This document shows, piece by piece, positions 25,930 to 32,982 of a stretch of DNA of 60,723 nucleotides. The stretch is from a virus, in IMG/VR virus record IMGVR_UViG_3300027963_000084, positions 1 through 60,723 of that record, one strand, 5' to 3'. Positions within the stretch are counted from its first letter, which is position 1. Each line of letters starts with the position of its first letter. Position numbers and translations under genes: made by a program. The notes beneath the pieces were generated by a model. It saw only the letters and a program-made list of their open reading frames with translations. It did no database searches and was not told the DNA's origin.

Positions 25930-26233
25930 GCTTTGCTCTCTCCAGTTTGGCCCGATAGCGGGCGCAGTCTTCCCTCACGTCGGGATTGAATCTTGTCCAA
26001 CTCATCAGATGTCCATGGACAAAGTGACAATGATCCGCACACAGCGTGACCAGATTAGCGGGGTCCAATTCCAATCCGGGGTCTTTGCTGTAGGGGACAA
26101 TGTGATGGACCTCCAGATCCTTCGCTCGTCCGCAGGCCACGCACTCGGGTTCTTTGAGTAAGTGTTCCCGTCGCACTCGGGGCCACGCACCAGCGCGGAG
26201 TGCTTCGACGGCATAGGACAGCCAGCGGAACAT
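25922..26233 (-). CDS. HNH endonuclease
   Basis: 103 residues from the ATG at 26233, which overlaps the previous stop (TGATG). CVACG, then the His pair in LEVHHIVPYSKDP, then NLVTLCADHCHFVHGH give a complete HNH core with two structural Cys pairs. Free-standing HNH proteins in phages act as homing nucleases or assist packaging cleavage. This one is embedded in the late operon away from terminase, so a homing role is as likely as a packaging role. Confidence 0.85.
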   Translation of the reverse strand: MFRWLSYAVEALRAGAWPRVRREHLLKEPECVACGRAKDLEVHHIVPYSKDPGLELDPANLVTLCADHCHFVHGHLMSWTRFNPDVREDCARYRAKLERAKHG

Positions 26234-26502
26234 CAGCACTTCCACGCCCGTCTAGCTTTGCGCAATCGGCTATTCGGATCTTTCGCCGCCTCGGGCCACA
26301 TCTTCATTTGCCCTGCACTGCGGGCACAGAAAGAATCTCTGCGTGGTCCACCTTCCGGCTGCGGAGCTTGGAGGTGCGCCCCATGGGCGTGGTTGTAGGC
26401 CGCTCGCCCCTTGGCATTCAGCCCGCCGTCAGGGTCTTGCCCTTCCTTGCGGGTCCACGCATCGGCCTTCAGCTTACGAATCTTGTCGCCGTGGTGATCC
26501 AC
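26233..26502 (-). CDS. Small basic protein, DHHG paralogue B
   Basis: 89 residues from a GTG at 26502. The first 17 residues (VDHHGDKIRKLKADAW) align with those of the preceding small gene (DHHGHKIRELKKGLW), so the two look like tandem duplicates with different tails. The tail has HAHGAHLQAPQPEGGPRRDS, a single Cys and basic residues. An alternative earlier start exists but overlaps the paralogue. Function is unknown. Confidence 0.55.
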   Translation of the reverse strand: MDHHGDKIRKLKADAWTRKEGQDPDGGLNAKGRAAYNHAHGAHLQAPQPEGGPRRDSFCARSAGQMKMWPEAAKDPNSRLRKARRAWKC

Positions 26503-26641
26503 TGAGCTTCTTCCATTGCTTGGAGTCTGGATACCCCTTGTCCCCGGGCTTGGCCGGTGCCTCGCCGCGCTCACGCTTGGCCTGGATGTTGGCCCACAGC
26601 CCCTTTTTCAATTCCCGAATCTTATGACCGTGATGGTCCAT
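26474..26641 (-). CDS. Small basic protein, DHHG paralogue A
   Basis: 55 residues, ATG at 26641, starting MDHHGHKIRELKKGLWANIQ and rich in Lys/Arg. It overlaps the next gene by 29 nt and starts within a TAATG overlap with the stop of a 12-codon frame upstream. The His-rich start shared with its neighbour might bind metal or nucleic acid. It is too short for family assignment. Confidence 0.5.
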   Translation of the reverse strand: MDHHGHKIRELKKGLWANIQAKRERGEAPAKPGDKGYPDSKQWKKLSGSPRRQDS

Positions 26642-26679
26642 TACTCACACCAATCATCGTCAAAGAGGAAGTCAAACAT
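26641..26679 (-). CDS. 12-residue micro-ORF bridging two genes
   Basis: The frame MFDFLFDDDWCE starts inside the stop of the 154-residue gene and ends in a TAATG that is also the next start codon. Both ends are therefore positioned for translational coupling. It is acidic and aromatic. It may be a real micro-protein or only a coupling device; it is recorded because the double overlap is unusual. Confidence 0.3.
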   Translation of the reverse strand: MFDFLFDDDWCE

Positions 26680-27136
26680 CGACCCACTGTCCATTGATGA
26701 ACTGCCGCGTAGTAACACCAGAAGATAACTGCTTCTGGAGAATACGGTCCTTGTTACGTTCCTGCTGCTCTATGGCAAGCCTTTGCAGCAATCCCTCCTG
26801 CCGCATGGACTCCATGTCCCGCTCCTGCTGCATGCGCCGCATCTCCCGCTCTTGGGCTACGCGGGAGTCGTTTTCGTCCTGGTAGGCTTGGTTCACCTGC
26901 GCTGCCATGCCAGCTAGGTGCTGTCCTTGCTCTGCTGGACTCATAAGGCCACTCATCATCGGATGGGGTACTCCATAGGCTGGCATGTGGAACGGGCTTG
27001 TACGGGCCTGTGGTGCGCTCACAGGGGCATCTGGTGGCTCGGGGGCATTGAGATCCAGCTGGTTCTGCAGATACTCGGCCCGCTCTTCTGGGGTGAGCGT
27101 GGACAGATACTGGCGAAGCTGCGGATTGATCGGCAT
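26672..27136 (-). CDS. Met/Gln-rich first gene of the late block
   Basis: 154 residues. The N-terminal helix (LRQYLSTLTPEERAEYLQNQ) is followed by a Pro-rich linker and a long charged coiled-coil stretch (REMRRMQQERDMESMRQEG) before a short strand at the end. The composition suggests an elongated oligomer, perhaps an assembly factor. It is preceded by a conserved 17-nt element and by AGGGGG nine bases before the ATG. No family recognised. Confidence 0.65.
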   Translation of the reverse strand: MPINPQLRQYLSTLTPEERAEYLQNQLDLNAPEPPDAPVSAPQARTSPFHMPAYGVPHPMMSGLMSPAEQGQHLAGMAAQVNQAYQDENDSRVAQEREMRRMQQERDMESMRQEGLLQRLAIEQQERNKDRILQKQLSSGVTTRQFINGQWVDV

Positions 27137-27145
27137 CGATGCCCC

Positions 27146-27162
27146 CTATCTAGCCAGTGTCC
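27146..27162 (-). promoter_or_regulatory. Conserved 17-nt element heading the late block
   Basis: On the minus strand this reads GGACACTGGCTAGATAG, matching the element before the scaffold gene in 14 of 17 positions. It ends nine bases before the ATG at 27136, so either the transcript has almost no leader or the element is an activator or sigma-contact site rather than a -10 box. It is the most upstream signal of the continuous minus-strand virion block. Confidence 0.4.
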
Positions 27163-27551
27163 AATTGCGACAGCGGACACGCAGAGTGCAGGAAAACAGG
27201 GCTAAGCGAGCGGCGACACGCGGGGCTTTTGCGTTTTGCGAAATGCGAAACGCGGGAAAAGCGACATATGGGGGCCAGAGGGTGGGAAAAATCTGGGAGT
27301 GGGTATGACAAGAAACCGTTTTAGCGCCGGGGGGGAAGGGGGGCCTGGTGGACGGCTGTACACCGCTGCGACAAGCCGTAACCCCCTGCCGCTGCTAGAC
27401 TTACGTCACCCGTCCAGCACACTGGCCGGAAATGCCCCTACCTTACTTTTCCGACAGGTGGCTGTTTTCCCCGGAGATTTCTCGCCATGCATTACCCCTC
27501 CCCACTATCCACCCGTACACTGGCAATCCGTACACTATCCCCCCGGGAAAC
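27163..27551. other. Intergenic region upstream of the late block
   Basis: About 390 bases between the late-block element and the terminator of the 331-residue gene. I see no convincing gene: plus-strand frames here run into the antisense of the next gene and have Pro/Gly-rich noise composition. The stretch contains runs of C or G and a short repeat (CCGTACACT, twice near 27508-27541). It probably holds late-promoter sequence plus spacer. Confidence 0.5.
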
Positions 27552-27589
27552 AAAAAAGCCCCGCTCCCGGTTTCCCGGAAGCGGGGCTG
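27552..27589 (-). terminator. Strong rho-independent terminator
   Basis: On the minus strand a long GC stem (AGCCCCGCT with its complement AGCGGGGCT, extended by CCGG pairing) closes on a GAAA-containing loop and is followed by TTTTTTG. It lies ten bases after the stop of the 331-residue gene and would isolate that gene from the late operon. Confidence 0.93.
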
Positions 27590-27598
27590 ATCGTCGGC

Positions 27599-28594
27599 TC
27601 AGTCCCCGTAGTATTCCCGGAGCCGTTCCCTGTAGGTTTCAACGTCAGCAGCGTAGGCTACCGTTCCCGTGGGACGGTACGTGGTCCGGGTTTCCCGGGT
27701 TTCCTCAGACCACGGGGACGGTCCGGGGACGGGGGTCGATACGTGCCGATCCAATTCGGTCCCCGCATCGATAGCATGGGGAACAAACGTACGGGGATAT
27801 TCTTCCCGAGTATGACCAGCGACCATTTTGTAGCGGGTTTCCGCCGCTTCAACGGTTTCAGTCCCCCCGTCTGGAATCCATCGGCCGTCGATCCGTTCCC
27901 CCGTATGAAATTGGAACACTACGGTCCGGACCGGGACACGCTGAATCTGGCCATCGGTTTCCCGGTTGACGATCCCTCCGGAAACCGCCACCCCTTCAAA
28001 AACAACTTCGGCCATCGGCTCGCCCACAATGGCGATCCGTGCCACGTTGGCGGAAACAATCTTTGTTTCCTTCCGGGGTCGACCCCTTCCGGCGACACTC
28101 CCAGACACTCCCCGCCTCTCCGCTAGTTCGGCGGCAATCGCCACCGCTACCGGGGAGGGAGCGGAGAGAGACATGCTGGCCACGTATGACCGATACTTCC
28201 GGACCGCCTTACGTCCCCCGTGGTTTGCGAACCGATCCCTCCACCGCATCCGACGGAGTCTCGCCCGGACTGCGAGAATCGCACGGTAGCGGTCCCCGTA
28301 GCCGATTCCCAAGCGTTGCCACGTTTCCCCAGTTGTGGTCCAGAGAAGCCAACGGGCGAGCGATACGGCATCGTCAACGTCCCCGGGGGAATAGGATCGA
28401 CCCGCCAACGTCCCCATGTCCCAACGGAATGCCCGTTCGAAATAGTTGTCGACGGTTTCCCAGACTTCCGGGGAGCTGCCGAAACAAGCGGCAGAAAACG
28501 GTTCAATCGGTCCGGCTTTCCCGGGAATGATCGGACACGTATCGCAAGACAAAGCGGCGGCGGCGGTTCGGACTGTTTTTAGACTTCGGATCAT
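27599..28594 (-). CDS. Unknown monocistronic protein beside the control region
   Basis: 331 residues from the ATG at 28594, chosen because GGAG precedes it at good spacing; an ATG at 28648 is preceded by a repeat of the same GTATCTGCA sequence but no ribosome site. Four early Cys/Pro residues (SCDTCPIIPGKAG) are followed by a Trp/Arg-rich helical region (ARWLLWTTTGETWQRLGIGY, RARLRRMRWRDRFANHGGR) that looks DNA- or RNA-binding. The C-terminal half is beta-rich. Divergent from the early operon and ended by a terminator, it has the setting of a regulator, but no HTH family match is clear. Confidence 0.6.
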   Translation of the reverse strand: MIRSLKTVRTAAAALSCDTCPIIPGKAGPIEPFSAACFGSSPEVWETVDNYFERAFRWDMGTLAGRSYSPGDVDDAVSLARWLLWTTTGETWQRLGIGYGDRYRAILAVRARLRRMRWRDRFANHGGRKAVRKYRSYVASMSLSAPSPVAVAIAAELAERRGVSGSVAGRGRPRKETKIVSANVARIAIVGEPMAEVVFEGVAVSGGIVNRETDGQIQRVPVRTVVFQFHTGERIDGRWIPDGGTETVEAAETRYKMVAGHTREEYPRTFVPHAIDAGTELDRHVSTPVPGPSPWSEETRETRTTYRPTGTVAYAADVETYRERLREYYGD

Positions 28595-28709
28595 TGCAGA
28601 TACTCCGTTGGTAATGCCGGGACGACGTTGTCCCGGTTGGTAAAGCATTGCAGATACTATCGGCCATTACAATACCGCCGCACAATAAATCCGAACCGCC
28701 ACCAACAAT

Positions 28710-28732
28710 AATTCTCTCCCCCGTTGTATAGG
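28710..28732 (+). promoter_or_regulatory. Promoter-like repeat, copy 1
   Basis: AATTCTCTC at 28710-28718 and GTATAGG at 28726-28732, separated by seven bases. The same pair recurs 160 bases downstream at identical spacing. Conservation of both blocks and of the gap points to a protein-binding site such as a non-standard promoter. A canonical -35 at 17 nt upstream is not evident. Confidence 0.45.
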
Positions 28733-28822
28733 TGTGTTCTTGCGGCGACCGTCGCCGCTTTACGATTCTCGCCCGCCGCCGCCGCGTTTTTCGCGGTTCG
28801 CGGCGTGTCGGGTAAGTAACAG

Positions 28823-28845
28823 TTAACTCATACGCACGCGGGCAG
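28823..28845. repeat. 23-bp repeat, copy 1 (control region)
   Basis: A 23-bp sequence beginning TTAACTCATACG and ending GCGGGCAG that recurs at 28920-28942 with three differences. It may be an operator or a leader element. Confidence 0.55.
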
Positions 28846-28869
28846 TTACCGCGGATTAACTTCCGTTTT

Positions 28870-28892
28870 AATTCTCTCGCTTGTCGTATAGG
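28870..28892 (+). promoter_or_regulatory. Promoter-like repeat, copy 2
   Basis: AATTCTCTC at 28870-28878 and GTATAGG at 28886-28892 repeat the upstream pair with the same seven-base gap. This copy is 64 bases before the first early gene and would fit a start site giving a leader of about 55 nt. Confidence 0.45.
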
Positions 28893-28919
28893 TTCAACTT
28901 TCCCCCTTACGCCCCACGT

Positions 28920-28942
28920 TTAACTTAAACGCATGCGGGCAG
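28920..28942. repeat. 23-bp repeat, copy 2 (control region)
   Basis: Second copy (begins TTAACTTAAACG, ends GCGGGCAG), ending 13 bases before the first early start codon and directly before its ribosome site. It lies downstream of promoter-like copy 2, so a repressor or RNA-level role is possible. Confidence 0.55.
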
Positions 28943-28955
28943 CGAAAGGTAGGTT

Positions 28956-29165
28956 ATGTACTGCACTCGTAATTTCCAGACTAAGAAACAGCTGAAAGAG
29001 GCTGTCAGTCAGGGGATGCTGTTCGGGCTGCACCAAGTCGGCCCGTTCGGTGGCGGTGACTGCCGGAACGGTACGTTCACCGTCGAAGGCCCGCACTATC
29101 CCCAACCGCACAGGTGGTACGCCAAGGTCACCATGCGGGATGGAAAGCCGGTGAAGGTCGTATGA
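28956..29165 (+). CDS. First early gene, small unknown protein
   Basis: 69 residues (starts MYCTRNFQTKKQLKEAVSQG). Purine-rich AAGGTAGG lies six to ten bases before the ATG. The Lys-rich helix and the later YAKVTMRDGKPVKVV strands suggest a compact alpha/beta protein. It heads the rightward early operon, so it is expressed first after infection. An identical start pattern (RNFxTKKxLKEAV) is common among small phage proteins of unknown role. Confidence 0.75.
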   Translation: MYCTRNFQTKKQLKEAVSQGMLFGLHQVGPFGGGDCRNGTFTVEGPHYPQPHRWYAKVTMRDGKPVKVV

Positions 29166-29230
29166 CCAACACTGGTGCGGTGTGCGTGATTCTGGTCTGC
29201 CTGGTGCTGCGGCTACTGGGCAGCTGGTAA
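29162..29230 (+). CDS. 22-residue membrane micro-protein
   Basis: ATG at 29162 overlaps the previous stop (ATGA). The product is one hydrophobic helix (VCVILVCLVLRLLGSW), long enough to lie in or cross a membrane. Coupling by overlap supports real translation. Small early membrane peptides in phages often act on host membranes or exclude superinfection, but nothing more specific can be said. Confidence 0.5.
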   Translation: MTNTGAVCVILVCLVLRLLGSW

Positions 29231-29352
29231 CGACTACGGATCACGGGCAGGTGGATGCGGCTAACGGGCGCTCGCCCAACTAAGTCCGAATGCTACCTGC
29301 CCGTATTCCGGTGCCGTTTCTGGTATCGGGTTCTCTTTCACGGAGGTATGTT

Positions 29353-30207
29353 ATGGCGAAAGCCAGACGTGCCGCCCGTCCGCTCGGTGTTATCTTGCAC
29401 CGGGGCGAGTCTCCGTTTGACGGTAAGCCGTATGTGGTGATAATGCCACTGGGTAAATCGTCCAACAAAAAGACCGGCTCCATGCTTCAGACCTATATCA
29501 TTAGGTCAGATATGCACCCAGTAGAAGCGGTGCGGCAAGAAGAAGATGGTACAATCTGCCACAACTGCCCGATGCGTGGTCTGGTTGGTTTCCCCAACCG
29601 TACTCACAACTACGTTACAATCGGCAAGAATGGCAAGCCGAAGAAGCCCAAGAAAACTAAGAAGTTTCGGGCATGCTATGTCAACGTCGGCCAGGGGCCA
29701 GCAATGGTCTACGGTGCCTACCAACGGGGCAGGTACGTTGACTACGATCCTGCCCTGCACAGCCAGTACATCGTCGGTCGCCGCGTGCGCTTCGGCACAT
29801 ACGGCGAGCCGGTGCTGATTCCTCTGGACGTTGTCGCCCATCTGGCCAGTCTTTCGACCGGCTGGACAGGCTACACACACCAGTGGAGCAACCTGCACTA
29901 TGCGGGCTACAAGCAGTTCTTTATGGCAAGCGTCCACGGTCTTACCGGGCCGTGGTCACGCGAGCATGCGAAGTCTCTCGGCTGGCGCACCTTCCGCACC
30001 ATGCGTGGAGGTGAGCCTGCCCCCGATGAGGTTCTGTGTCCAGCATCCGTGGAGGCTGGCCATCGTCTCAGCTGCCTGACTTGCAGACTGTGCGACGGTG
30101 CCGGTGTCCGCAAGATCGGTCTGGACATGGTTGATGTCTACATACCCGGGCATGGTGGCAAGGCGATTATGACCGCTGTCGCCAACCTGCCCATCCTCCA
30201 AGCGTAA
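29353..30207 (+). CDS. Conserved phage protein with Cys motifs (DUF7227-like)
   Basis: 284 residues from the ATG at 29353, preceded by GGAGG. Recognisable blocks are CHNCPMRGL, ACYVNVGQGP, VYGAYQRGRYVDY, YTHQWSNLHYAGYKQFFMAS, LGWRTFRT and CPASVEAGHRLSCLTCRLCD. These occur in a widespread phage and mobile-element protein family of unknown function. The Cys sets probably bind zinc, suggesting nucleic-acid contact, perhaps in replication start. Most of the early operon lies downstream of it. Confidence 0.75.
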   Translation: MAKARRAARPLGVILHRGESPFDGKPYVVIMPLGKSSNKKTGSMLQTYIIRSDMHPVEAVRQEEDGTICHNCPMRGLVGFPNRTHNYVTIGKNGKPKKPKKTKKFRACYVNVGQGPAMVYGAYQRGRYVDYDPALHSQYIVGRRVRFGTYGEPVLIPLDVVAHLASLSTGWTGYTHQWSNLHYAGYKQFFMASVHGLTGPWSREHAKSLGWRTFRTMRGGEPAPDEVLCPASVEAGHRLSCLTCRLCDGAGVRKIGLDMVDVYIPGHGGKAIMTAVANLPILQA

Positions 30208-30216
30208 AGGTGCAAC

Positions 30217-30357
30217 ATGGAATGTGAGCAATGCGGCTGCGGCGAGTGTCGCTATGCAGCCCCTCTTGGATGCCTGCTGCATTGGTGCTGCCGTGCATGT
30301 GGGTGGATCACTGCCTTTCACAATGAGGAGGATGCCGATGTTTCGACTGGAGATTGA
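30217..30357 (+). CDS. 46-residue Cys-rich zinc-ribbon-like protein
   Basis: ATG at 30217 preceded by AAAGG. Nine Cys in 46 residues occur in patterns CEQCGCGEC and CLLHWCCRACGW, fitting one or two metal sites. It overlaps the next gene by 20 nt. It may be a small nucleic-acid-binding or host-interacting protein. Confidence 0.6.
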   Translation: MECEQCGCGECRYAAPLGCLLHWCCRACGWITAFHNEEDADVSTGD

Positions 30358-30526
30358 TACGGACAACGATGCGTTCAGTCCGTGGACAACGGAGGTGGCG
30401 AGGTTGCTGCGTGTTGCAGCCGCCCGCATCGACAGGAGCGGAGACACCGAGGGGTCGTTTCGGGACACCAACGGCAACACCGTAGGTGTGTGGTCCATCG
30501 ACCCCATAGACGAGGAGGATGAGTGA
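30338..30526 (+). CDS. Small acidic early protein
   Basis: 62 residues, ATG at 30338 with GAGGAGGATGCC upstream. It is acidic (FRLEIDTDNDAFSPW start, DPIDEEDE end) with a helix VARLLRVAAARIDR and then a Gly/Asn turn. The stop overlaps the next start. Similar short proteins are frequent in phage early regions and their role is not known. Confidence 0.65.
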   Translation: MFRLEIDTDNDAFSPWTTEVARLLRVAAARIDRSGDTEGSFRDTNGNTVGVWSIDPIDEEDE

Positions 30527-30738
30527 TGAGTGATGTGCGTCTGCCGCTGAACGTGCGGCTAAGTGATCTGAAGAGTGTGTTGGCATGGAAGGATGGCGAT
30601 GTCGATCCCGAGATGTATGTGCGGATCGAATCGGGCCGGGCTTTTCTGTATGCCGTGAAGCGTATGCATGGGCAGAACGGCATCGGCAAGATGGTGTGGA
30701 GCCGTGAGATTCCGGTGCTACCGGGGGAGGATGACTGA
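30526..30738 (+). CDS. Small early protein
   Basis: 70 residues from the ATG at 30526, overlapping the previous stop. Core segment: RLSDLKSVLAWKDGDVDPEM, then YVRIESGRAFLYAVK. Mixed alpha/beta with no motif. It is translated with its neighbours by stop-start overlap. Unknown function. Confidence 0.65.
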   Translation: MSDVRLPLNVRLSDLKSVLAWKDGDVDPEMYVRIESGRAFLYAVKRMHGQNGIGKMVWSREIPVLPGEDD

Positions 30739-30935
30739 TGGCTAAGACTGTTGCGGTCCACCTGACCGCTGACGAGATCGATGGTTTGTTCGATGCGTTG
30801 GATGACCAAGTTCGCCACTGGGAGAACTGTGGTGGCAACGATGAGGAGCACGCACGTTATGCCCGCATCATCGCTGGCCTGACTGCGACCGCTCGCAAGT
30901 TGGAGAACGCCCGTGACAAGATGGAGGGCGACTGA
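30738..30935 (+). CDS. Small helical early protein
   Basis: 65 residues (VAVHLTADEIDGLFDALDDQ, then HARYARIIAGLTATARKLEN). Helical hairpin, acidic first half, basic end. Overlaps both neighbours by one base. Unknown function. Confidence 0.65.
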   Translation: MAKTVAVHLTADEIDGLFDALDDQVRHWENCGGNDEEHARYARIIAGLTATARKLENARDKMEGD

Positions 30936-31210
30936 TGCACCGGATAGCACCTGTGCCCAATCTCAATGGGTCATCGGCCCAAGATTTGGCCGATCAGATG
31001 ATGCGAGTCAGTGCCATTCTGAAAGATGCTGTCGGTCTGATGGCAACGTGGCAACCGCATGGGCGGGACTACCAGATTGGCGGTGACTACCAGGCGGACA
31101 GGACTGAGTTCCTGCGACGGGTGGGTTTAGTGGAGGCACTGGCCCAGCAGTACGAACGTGAGGCGATTACGGTGAGTGACTACAACTACAAGAAAGCGAG
31201 GGTCGGATGA
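30935..31210 (+). CDS. Small early protein
   Basis: 91 residues. Helical with a central Tyr-rich turn (HGRDYQIGGDYQAD) and a closing ALAQQYEREAITVSDYNYKK. GGAGGGC upstream of the ATG. Overlaps the next gene by 4 nt. No family recognised. Confidence 0.65.
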   Translation: MHRIAPVPNLNGSSAQDLADQMMRVSAILKDAVGLMATWQPHGRDYQIGGDYQADRTEFLRRVGLVEALAQQYEREAITVSDYNYKKARVG

Positions 31211-31623
31211 GACTGAGGGAGCGGTTCAATGCGTGGTTGCAGGGCATGGTTGTTGATGCCGTCAGGGCCAACCTGCCCCGCACGGATGACCTGCTGTACG
31301 AGGTTGTCAATCGCATGGATTTGGGTGCGTTGGCCTGCTTAGTTGCGGCCAACGATGACCTGACTAGCAGGCTGGTCAGCGAGGTACGCGAGCAGCTGGA
31401 GGAGGACATCGACACGGACGAGATCGCCCGCAAGGTGGCCAAGACGATCAGTGCCGCCGACGTTGCCGACCACATGGATGCGGAAGATGTTGCCGGACAT
31501 GTGGATGTGGATGCTGACGAGATCGCTGAGAAGGTGGCCGAGGATATCGATGTGTCCAGCTGCATCGACTACGACAAGCTGGCCACGGAGGTGATTCAGA
31601 AACTGAAGGAGGCACTGGTATGA
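31207..31623 (+). CDS. Acidic repeat protein, early
   Basis: 138 residues. The second half carries repeated acidic helical units (DTDEIARKVAKTIS, DMDAEDVAGHVDV-like, DADEIAEKVAEDID), each near 14-18 residues, giving a strongly negative protein. DNA-mimic proteins used against host nucleases can look like this, but charge alone does not prove it. The final helix (LATEVIQKLKEALV) is amphipathic. Overlaps both neighbours by 4 nt. Confidence 0.65.
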   Translation: MRLRERFNAWLQGMVVDAVRANLPRTDDLLYEVVNRMDLGALACLVAANDDLTSRLVSEVREQLEEDIDTDEIARKVAKTISAADVADHMDAEDVAGHVDVDADEIAEKVAEDIDVSSCIDYDKLATEVIQKLKEALV

Positions 31624-31868
31624 GCAGATACGTTGTGAAGGTAGGTGAGACGACGTTCGCCTACGGGTTTGACCGTCCGCTGCAGGAGTATTTCCTGCAG
31701 AAGCATACGCCTACGGACGGCGACTACCCGGACGTGGAGGATTTGGTGGGCAGTCTGACCGGCGGCGGCTACGGCACCGCTGGTGAACTGCTGGATGCGG
31801 TGGCTAAGTATGAGATTCCCCTGCCAGAGAACCATCTTCTGGCAGCAATGATGGACCTACCTTTCTAA
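31620..31868 (+). CDS. Small early protein
   Basis: 82 residues: beta start (YVVKVGETTFAYGFDRPLQE), acidic loop, Gly-rich GSLTGGGYGTAGELLDAVAK helix and a hydrophobic end. ATG overlaps the previous stop. Unknown function. Confidence 0.65.
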   Translation: MSRYVVKVGETTFAYGFDRPLQEYFLQKHTPTDGDYPDVEDLVGSLTGGGYGTAGELLDAVAKYEIPLPENHLLAAMMDLPF

Positions 31869-31878
31869 GGAGACAGCG

Positions 31879-32319
31879 ATGCTGCGTGAAGACTGCAAGA
31901 TCGGGATGACCGTGTCGTTTGGCCGTGGCCGTGGTGCCCATACGCGGGGCCGGGTGCTGAAGGTCAACGACAAGAAGGCCAAGGTGGAGACGCTGGAGGC
32001 ACGCAATAGCCACCCAGTGGGCAGCATCTGGCAAGTGCCATACTCCATGCTGACAGCGTGTGAGTTCGTCGCACCGGAGAAGCCGCCCTATCCCAATGGG
32101 CTGACGATCACGGGTGTGCGGTATCTCACCCACACTGAGCGTACCAACGAGGGATGGGATGGTGGCTACGACCCTGCGGTTGCCATCACCCTGTCAGATG
32201 GGTCCGTGATCTTCGGGTCGCAGGACTACGAAGGCAATGGGCCGGGGGCGTTGTTTGGTAGAATGTGTACGGGCGAACAGTTCATCCTGTCTCCAGCACA
32301 GAAAGAGGTGGCGGTATGA
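31879..32319 (+). CDS. Unknown early protein with SH3-like N-terminus
   Basis: 146 residues. The first 50 residues (DCKIGMTVSFGRGRGAHTRG, KVNDKKAKVETLE) look like a KOW/SH3-type small barrel of the sort found in nucleic-acid-associated proteins. The second half has GVRYLTHTERTNEGWDGGYD and an aromatic core. AAGGAGACAGCG precedes the ATG. The barrel call is by eye only. Confidence 0.6.
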   Translation: MLREDCKIGMTVSFGRGRGAHTRGRVLKVNDKKAKVETLEARNSHPVGSIWQVPYSMLTACEFVAPEKPPYPNGLTITGVRYLTHTERTNEGWDGGYDPAVAITLSDGSVIFGSQDYEGNGPGALFGRMCTGEQFILSPAQKEVAV

Positions 32320-32540
32320 CAACCAAGGCGAACTACAAAACGTGGGCACGGGAGCGATGCGAGGCATGGAACTGGAACTGCAACACGGCTGACATCGCAA
32401 AGGAACTGATTGACGATGGCGACTGCGAGCCGGACAGCCCCAAGTGGGAGGTGCTGGCCAAGGAGTTTAAGGAGTTCTTTCCTGAGAGCGGTGAGCGTGA
32501 CTGGGAAACCATCACCAACATCGTTGAGGTGTTCGGTTAA
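32316..32540 (+). CDS. Small early protein
   Basis: 74 residues from the ATG at 32316 (AGAGGTGGCGGT upstream). Trp-rich start (KTWARERCEAWNWNCNTA), acidic helical end (KEFKEFFPESGERDWETI). Overlaps the previous stop (ATGA). Unknown function. Confidence 0.65.
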   Translation: MTTKANYKTWARERCEAWNWNCNTADIAKELIDDGDCEPDSPKWEVLAKEFKEFFPESGERDWETITNIVEVFG

Positions 32541-32542
32541 CC

Positions 32543-32677
32543 ATGCAGGTGGGAGAACCAGACTCCCAGTGGACAGAACAAGTTAGGGCCATCGCCGGAT
32601 CGGTGGAAGATCCGCAGTGCTACCTACCCCGGTATTGCACATGCGATGGCTACCCAGTGGGGTGTGGAGAGAAGTGA
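32543..32677 (+). CDS. 44-residue Cys-containing protein
   Basis: ATG at 32543, two bases after the preceding stop; the stop overlaps the next ATG (TGATG). The second half has four Cys in CYLPRYCTCDGYPVGC, which could bind a metal. No strong ribosome site, so translation would depend on coupling. Function unknown. Confidence 0.5.
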   Translation: MQVGEPDSQWTEQVRAIAGSVEDPQCYLPRYCTCDGYPVGCGEK

Positions 32678-32982
32678 TGGCTAAGACCAAGACCGTGGCT
32701 CCGGTTGAGAAGAAGTGGAAGTTGTATGAGGGCATCGGGTTCACGCCGGATGCGGATGCCTCGCATGGTGAGTGGGCACCCGCTCACCACTGGGTTGTGC
32801 TGATGCAGTCGATGCACAGTGGGACTACGGTGTTCGGGCCGTTCGTATCGGAGGATGCGGCCCACAAGTGGGTGCGAGAGGAGGCAGACAGCGAGATGTA
32901 CAACCACTTCAGCCGTTCGTCTGTGCCTGGTGTGTCGTTCCATGTGGACTATCTGGACATCCCAACAAGGAGGAATGTGTGA
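32677..32982 (+). CDS. Small early protein
   Basis: 101 residues from the ATG at 32677, preceded by GGAGAG. It has Trp- and His-rich strands (HGEWAPAHHWVVLMQSMHSG) and FGPFVSEDAAHKWVREEADS, resembling small alpha/beta phage proteins of unknown role. Start and stop overlap both neighbours. Confidence 0.65.
   Translation: MAKTKTVAPVEKKWKLYEGIGFTPDADASHGEWAPAHHWVVLMQSMHSGTTVFGPFVSEDAAHKWVREEADSEMYNHFSRSSVPGVSFHVDYLDIPTRRNV

Larger units (their letters stand above)
28595..28955. promoter_or_regulatory. Divergent control region with paired repeats and hairpins
   Basis: 361 bases between the leftward 331-residue gene and the rightward early operon. They hold two copies each of two elements, AATTCTCTC-N7-GTATAGG and a 23-bp sequence of the form TTAACT...GCGGGCAG. 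Two GC hairpins lie between the copies: GCGGCGA-CCG-TCGCCGC at 28742-28758 and CCGCG-TTTTT-CGCGG at 28782-28796. No gene was seen. The arrangement is that of an early promoter/operator region. A replication origin is an alternative because the segment is the only long non-coding stretch of this kind. Confidence 0.6.

Noticed and set aside
27236-28126. Plus-strand frame of 296 codons
   Set aside because: Pro/Gly/Phe-rich composition and antisense to the 331-residue gene, which has a ribosome site and a strong terminator. Treated as an artefact of GC-rich DNA.
31207-31623. Call of the acidic repeat protein as a proven DNA mimic
   Set aside because: Negative charge and helical repeats are compatible but not specific, so no function is assigned.
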